Notes under the pieces: model-generated | Told to the model about the DNA's origin: nothing | What the model saw: the letters and a program-made list of their open reading frames with translations, nothing else | Database searches by the model: none | Source: an uncultured Collinsella sp. | GTDB lineage: Bacteria > Actinomycetota > Coriobacteriia > Coriobacteriales > Coriobacteriaceae | Assembly (NCBI GenBank): GCA_959599615.1 | Contig: CAUGKA010000084.1 | Coordinates: 1-8,182 of the forward strand | Length of the DNA stretch: 8,182 nucleotides | Direction: 5' to 3' | Position numbers and translations under genes: made by a program | Part shown: one piece after another, positions 5,957 through 8,182 of the stretch | Position numbering within the stretch: the first letter of the stretch is position 1 | Layout of the letters: each line of letters begins with the position of its first letter

Positions 5957-6901
5957 TTAGCTGGTTTGAGCACTAGTAAGAACACCGGTGGTATCGAACG
6001 CCGGGGTAAAGCTCTCGTCTACCGCGCCGCCTTCTTGCCAAAACATCGTCGTAAAGCCCAGGTCGTCGGCATGGTCGAGCACCTGCTCGTACTCCTCGCG
6101 CGTCACGGCGCGCGCCAGGTCGCCGCCTTGTTCGCGCATGAGGGCATTGGGCGTGTACTGGTTCATGACCGAGATCGGCACGTCGCCCACCGTCTGCCAC
6201 ACCAGGTCCAACACGCGGCACGAATCGTCCGCATGCCCCGGCAGCACCAGATGACGCACGATTATGCCGCGCCTCATGAGCCCGTCCTCGTCTACCAGCT
6301 CTCCCCCGCGGCGCTCAATCTCGCGCGCCATCTGGGCCAGACCCGACACGGCCACGCGCGGGTAGTCCTTAATATGAGAAAGCGACTGAGCAAGCCCGGC
6401 ATCGGCATATTTAAAGTCCGTAAGCCACACGTCGACCAGGTCGCCCAGCGCCGCCACGGCACTCGCGCGCTCGTAACCACTCGTGTTGTAGACAATTGGG
6501 ATGACCAACCCGCGCGTCCGTGCCGCGGCAATCGCGGCGGGCAACAGGTGCGCATAGTGCGTCGCCGTCACCAGGTTGATGTTATTGGCGCCCTGGTCCT
6601 GCAGCTCCAGCATAATCTCGACCAAACGCTCGGGCAAAATCTCAAGACCGAAATTGCCCGTCGAGATCTCGTGGTTTTGGCAGTAGATACATTTGAGCGA
6701 ACAGCCGCTAAAGAAAATCGTACCCGAGCCGGCCTCGCCCGAAATGGGCGGCTCCTCCCACATATGGAGCGCCGCGCGGGCGACCTTAAGCGTGTTGTCG
6801 GCGCCGCACACGCCACGCGCGCCCTCGTCGCGCGCCGCACCGCAACGGCGCGGACACAAATGGCAGGCGGGCGAAAAAAGTTCGGTCAACGACGTCGGCA
6901 T
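5957..6901 (-). CDS. PflX-like radical SAM protein (related to pyruvate formate-lyase activating enzymes)
   Basis: A 314-residue radical SAM protein resembling the PflX branch (COG1313) of glycyl-radical activases. GCSLKCIYC (66-74) supplies the CxxxCxxC motif (Cys67, Cys71, Cys74) that binds the 4Fe-4S cluster for S-adenosylmethionine cleavage. An N-terminal set, CHLCPRRC (13-20) plus GVCG (30-33), adds Cys13, Cys16, Cys20 and Cys32, probably for a second Fe-S cluster. Later conserved-looking segments are YNTSGYE (138-144), WLTDFKY (159-165), RHLVLPGH (216-223) and NQYTP (247-251). The ATG at 6901 is preferred because GGAG lies 9 nt upstream; a TTG at 6916 would add five residues and overlap that site. 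No glycyl-radical enzyme or other obvious partner lies in the window. The substrate is unknown. It stands alone between two intergenic regions. Confidence 0.88.
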   Translation of the reverse strand: MPTSLTELFSPACHLCPRRCGAARDEGARGVCGADNTLKVARAALHMWEEPPISGEAGSGTIFFSGCSLKCIYCQNHEISTGNFGLEILPERLVEIMLELQDQGANNINLVTATHYAHLLPAAIAAARTRGLVIPIVYNTSGYERASAVAALGDLVDVWLTDFKYADAGLAQSLSHIKDYPRVAVSGLAQMAREIERRGGELVDEDGLMRRGIIVRHLVLPGHADDSCRVLDLVWQTVGDVPISVMNQYTPNALMREQGGDLARAVTREEYEQVLDHADDLGFTTMFWQEGGAVDESFTPAFDTTGVLTSAQTS

Positions 6902-6910
6902 AAAAACATG

Positions 6911-6914
6911 CTCC
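6911..6914 (-). promoter_or_regulatory. Ribosome binding site that fixes the start of the radical SAM gene
   Basis: Minus-strand TTGGAGC contains GGAG, 9 nt before the ATG at 6901. This argues against the in-frame TTG at 6916, whose codon overlaps the site. Confidence 0.65.
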
Positions 6915-6984
6915 AAAACAATGATTCAGCAGCTCAAACGTAAAGGGACCAACCGCACAGACGGCTCGAGCCCAAGGCGCCGTA

Positions 6985-7013
6985 ATCGTCCGACACGATT
7001 TTTGTAATGTCAA
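6985..7013 (-). promoter_or_regulatory. Candidate promoter of the radical SAM gene
   Basis: Minus-strand consensus TTGACA (7008-7013) is followed after 17 nt by GACGAT (6985-6990), only three of six matches to the -10 consensus. Transcription would start near 6978, about 77 nt before the ATG. The -35 is strong and the -10 weak. Confidence 0.4.
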
Positions 7014-7014
7014 G

Positions 7015-7044
7015 ACTGGAATCGATAAAGTGCCGCTTTATGAT
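7015..7044 (+). promoter_or_regulatory. Candidate promoter of the structured RNA, with overlapping inverted repeat
   Basis: TATGAT at 7039-7044 matches the -10 consensus at five of six positions, with a weak -35 CTGGAA 18 nt upstream (7015-7020). An alternative pair is TTGTAA (7002-7007) with GATAAA (7024-7029). A perfect inverted repeat, ATAAAG / CTTTAT (7025-7030 and 7036-7041, 5-nt spacer), overlaps the first -10 box and could be an operator. Confidence 0.35.
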
Positions 7045-7050
7045 GTAGGT

Positions 7051-7197
7051 ATTCCGCCCCCCGCGGAGCAACTGGGTGAACCGTCGCGTTTATTTAGGGA
7101 GCCCACACAGTCGTACCTAGTACAGGTATCCTTCGTTGTTAAGGACGCTGGAACAGTCGATGAGGGCACCCACCTGTTTTAGGTGGGTTCATTTTCG
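7051..7197 (+). ncRNA. Structured RNA candidate ending in an intrinsic terminator; family not identified
   Basis: This non-coding stretch can form several nested structures. TCCGC/GCGGA (7053-7057, 7063-7067) is a small hairpin. GGGAGCCC (7097-7104) pairs with GGGCACCC (7164-7171) with one A-A mismatch. Inside that closing stem are TACCT/AGGTA (7114-7118, 7124-7128) and TCCTT/AAGGA (7129-7133, 7141-7145). The 7-mer ACAGTCG occurs on both inner strands (7107-7113 and 7153-7159). The 3' end is an 8-bp terminator hairpin. The closing stem and the terminator share 7168-7171, so they are mutually exclusive, as in an attenuator or riboswitch. A 6S-type or a lineage-specific RNA is equally possible; I could not match it to a known family from memory. 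The 5' end is a guess from the -10 box at 7039-7044. Confidence 0.5.
7168..7197 (+). terminator. Intrinsic terminator at the end of the RNA candidate
   Basis: ACCCACCT (7168-7175) and AGGTGGGT (7181-7188) form a perfect 8-bp stem with loop GTTTT, followed by TTCATTTTC. The T tract is interrupted by CA but still U-rich. It lies about 240 nt before the transferase gene. Confidence 0.8.
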
Positions 7198-7433
7198 TAA
7201 CGTGGGGGGTGGTTTTCATTTGCCGAAAACCACCATTACAGCCCATATCCCATATGGATCCCCGCCGGTATCCCGACAAGCCATCGACAACATCCCAATA
7301 TCTGGTAAGCGCGTGATTATCGCTGCATGCAATTCCATGCACCCCCCGTGGTCGAGTATCATGGTTCGGCTATGCCCTTTGCGCATGGCGTTCTTCTGAC
7401 CTTTTCCTTCGACGCTTGGCGGTTTTTAGATTC
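7198..7433 (+). other. Long untranslated stretch before the WecA-like gene, with one strong hairpin
   Basis: I see no convincing protein gene in these 236 nt. A perfect 10-bp inverted repeat, GGTGGTTTTC (7208-7217) and GAAAACCACC (7225-7234), encloses a 7-nt loop and lacks a following T-run on either strand. CCATAT occurs at 7243-7248 and again within the palindrome CCATATGG at 7250-7257. A weaker inverted repeat, TGCATG/CATGCA, is at 7324-7341. No well-spaced promoter pair stands out, so the transferase gene may rely on read-through of the terminator at 7168-7197 or on a promoter I cannot recognise. Confidence 0.5.
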
Positions 7434-8182
7434 ATGGCTTCATCCCCGAGCTACATTCCGTACCTATGCGTGGCAGCGGCGGCCTTTATCACGACCTTCC
7501 TCATGGTGCCCCTGGTCAAGCGCTTGGCAATTAAGCTCGACGCCGTCGACTATCCTTCCAAGCGCCGCATCAACACCAAGCCCATCCCGCGTTTGGGCGG
7601 AACGGCGGTGTTTTTGGGCCTGGTCGTTGCCTGCATTGTGCAAATCCTAGGCACCTGGCACCTAGGCTGGCCGCCCGTCCTGGTGCCGCACCCGCGCCTT
7701 CACATTAGCTATCCCATGCTGGCGCTCTCCTTTACCGTCATCTTTGCGACCGGCGCTATCGACGACGTCATCCAGCTCAAGCCCAAGCAAAAGCTGGCCG
7801 GACAGGTCCTCGCCGCGCTCATCGCCTGCGTGGGTGGCCTGCGCATCGGCGTCATCGTCAACCCGTTTGCCCCCGGCGAAATCATGCTCGGATGGCTCAC
7901 CTACCCCATCACCGTGATCTATCTGGTGGCATTCACCAACATCATTAACCTCATCGACGGCCTCGACGGCTTGGCCACGGGCATCTGCGGCATCGCGTCG
8001 TTCACCATGTTTTCGATGGCCGTTCTCTCAGGCCGCATCGACGCCGCCGCGCTCTCCATTGCGCTCTTTGGCGCCTGCCTGGCCTTTTTGCGATACAACT
8101 TCCACCCCGCAAGCATCTTCTTGGGCGACTCGGGGTCGCTGCTTCTGGGCTTTGCGCTGGGCTCCATCTCGCTACTCAACGT
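7434..8182 (+). CDS. WecA/TagO-type polyprenyl-phosphate glycosyl-1-phosphate transferase, 5' part
   Basis: An integral membrane enzyme of the MraY/WecA family, predicted to move a sugar-1-phosphate (probably GlcNAc-1-P) from its UDP donor to undecaprenyl phosphate, the first step of a lipid-linked cell-wall glycan or surface polysaccharide. The 249 complete residues contain several hydrophobic segments. Family motifs are KPIPRLGG (49-56), AIDDVIQLKPKQKL (108-121) with the metal-binding Asp pair, FTNIINLIDGLDGLA (167-181) and FLGDSGSLLLG (229-239). NLIDGLDG fits the WecA/TagO branch better than MraY, which usually has NLTDGLDG. The C-terminal His-rich loop lies past the right edge. The ATG at 7434 gives a typical N-terminus with the first membrane helix at about 8-28. 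No strong Shine-Dalgarno is seen; the frame is open back to 7317 without another ATG. The exact sugar cannot be told from this fragment. Confidence 0.92.
   Translation, partial: MASSPSYIPYLCVAAAAFITTFLMVPLVKRLAIKLDAVDYPSKRRINTKPIPRLGGTAVFLGLVVACIVQILGTWHLGWPPVLVPHPRLHISYPMLALSFTVIFATGAIDDVIQLKPKQKLAGQVLAALIACVGGLRIGVIVNPFAPGEIMLGWLTYPITVIYLVAFTNIINLIDGLDGLATGICGIASFTMFSMAVLSGRIDAAALSIALFGACLAFLRYNFHPASIFLGDSGSLLLGFALGSISLLN

Noticed and set aside
5966..6943. A 325-codon plus-strand open frame antisense to the radical SAM gene
   Set aside because: The opposite strand carries the CxxxCxxC motif and a Shine-Dalgarno; this frame is Arg/His/Gln-rich without a domain.
7324..7341. TGCATG/CATGCA inverted repeat before the transferase gene
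   Set aside because: Only 6 bp with a 6-nt spacer and no nearby promoter to give it meaning; expected by chance at this length.
7327..7650. A 107-codon plus-strand open frame overlapping the WecA-like gene start
   Set aside because: Its 3' part is out of frame with the conserved transferase motifs, and its translation shows no membrane or family features.

Overview
The window is GC-rich and densely coding, and looks like a chromosomal segment of a Coriobacteriia (Actinomycetota) gut bacterium, most probably Collinsella or a close relative. That assignment is inference from composition, protein character and two kinds of intergenic repeat of a style I associate with that group. Nothing in the window points to a phage, plasmid or transposon; it reads as core metabolism plus some unusual intergenic DNA.

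Layout, left to right. (1) Positions 1-769, minus strand: the N-terminal part of proA (gamma-glutamyl phosphate reductase), cut by the window edge. (2) 882-2303, plus strand: an S33-family alpha/beta hydrolase of the prolyl aminopeptidase type, divergent from proA. (3) 2305-2400: a two-copy 26-nt direct repeat, then a perfect 16-bp bidirectional terminator hairpin. (4) 2403-3530, minus strand: proB (glutamate 5-kinase). (5) 3610-5115, minus strand: nicotinate phosphoribosyltransferase (pncB). (6) 5200-5640, minus strand: a small coiled-coil protein with a C-terminal membrane anchor, function unknown. (7) 5659-5818: tRNA-Ala(CGC) with a near-consensus promoter upstream and a strong terminator downstream that abuts the small gene. 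(8) 5831-5934: a long near-perfect inverted repeat. (9) 5957-6901, minus strand: a PflX-like radical SAM protein. (10) 6902-7433: a 532-nt gap with divergent promoter-like elements, a structured RNA candidate ending in an intrinsic terminator, and a long leader. (11) 7434-8182, plus strand: the start of a WecA/TagO-type polyprenyl-phosphate glycosyl-1-phosphate transferase, cut by the right edge.

How the genes fit together. ProB and ProA catalyse the first two steps of proline synthesis from glutamate. They are commonly adjacent, but here an oppositely oriented peptidase predicted to release N-terminal proline from peptides sits between them, so the locus pairs proline synthesis with proline salvage. 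pncB (NAD salvage) lies upstream of proB on the same strand. The small anchored protein, pncB and proB could share transcripts that begin at or near the tRNA promoter. The WecA-like enzyme starts lipid-linked cell-surface glycan synthesis.

The parts least explained by known features are the RNA candidate at about 7051-7197 (with mutually exclusive stems), the 34-nt-arm inverted repeat at 5831-5934 and the tandem repeat at 2305-2357. I found no convincing new defence or mobile system.
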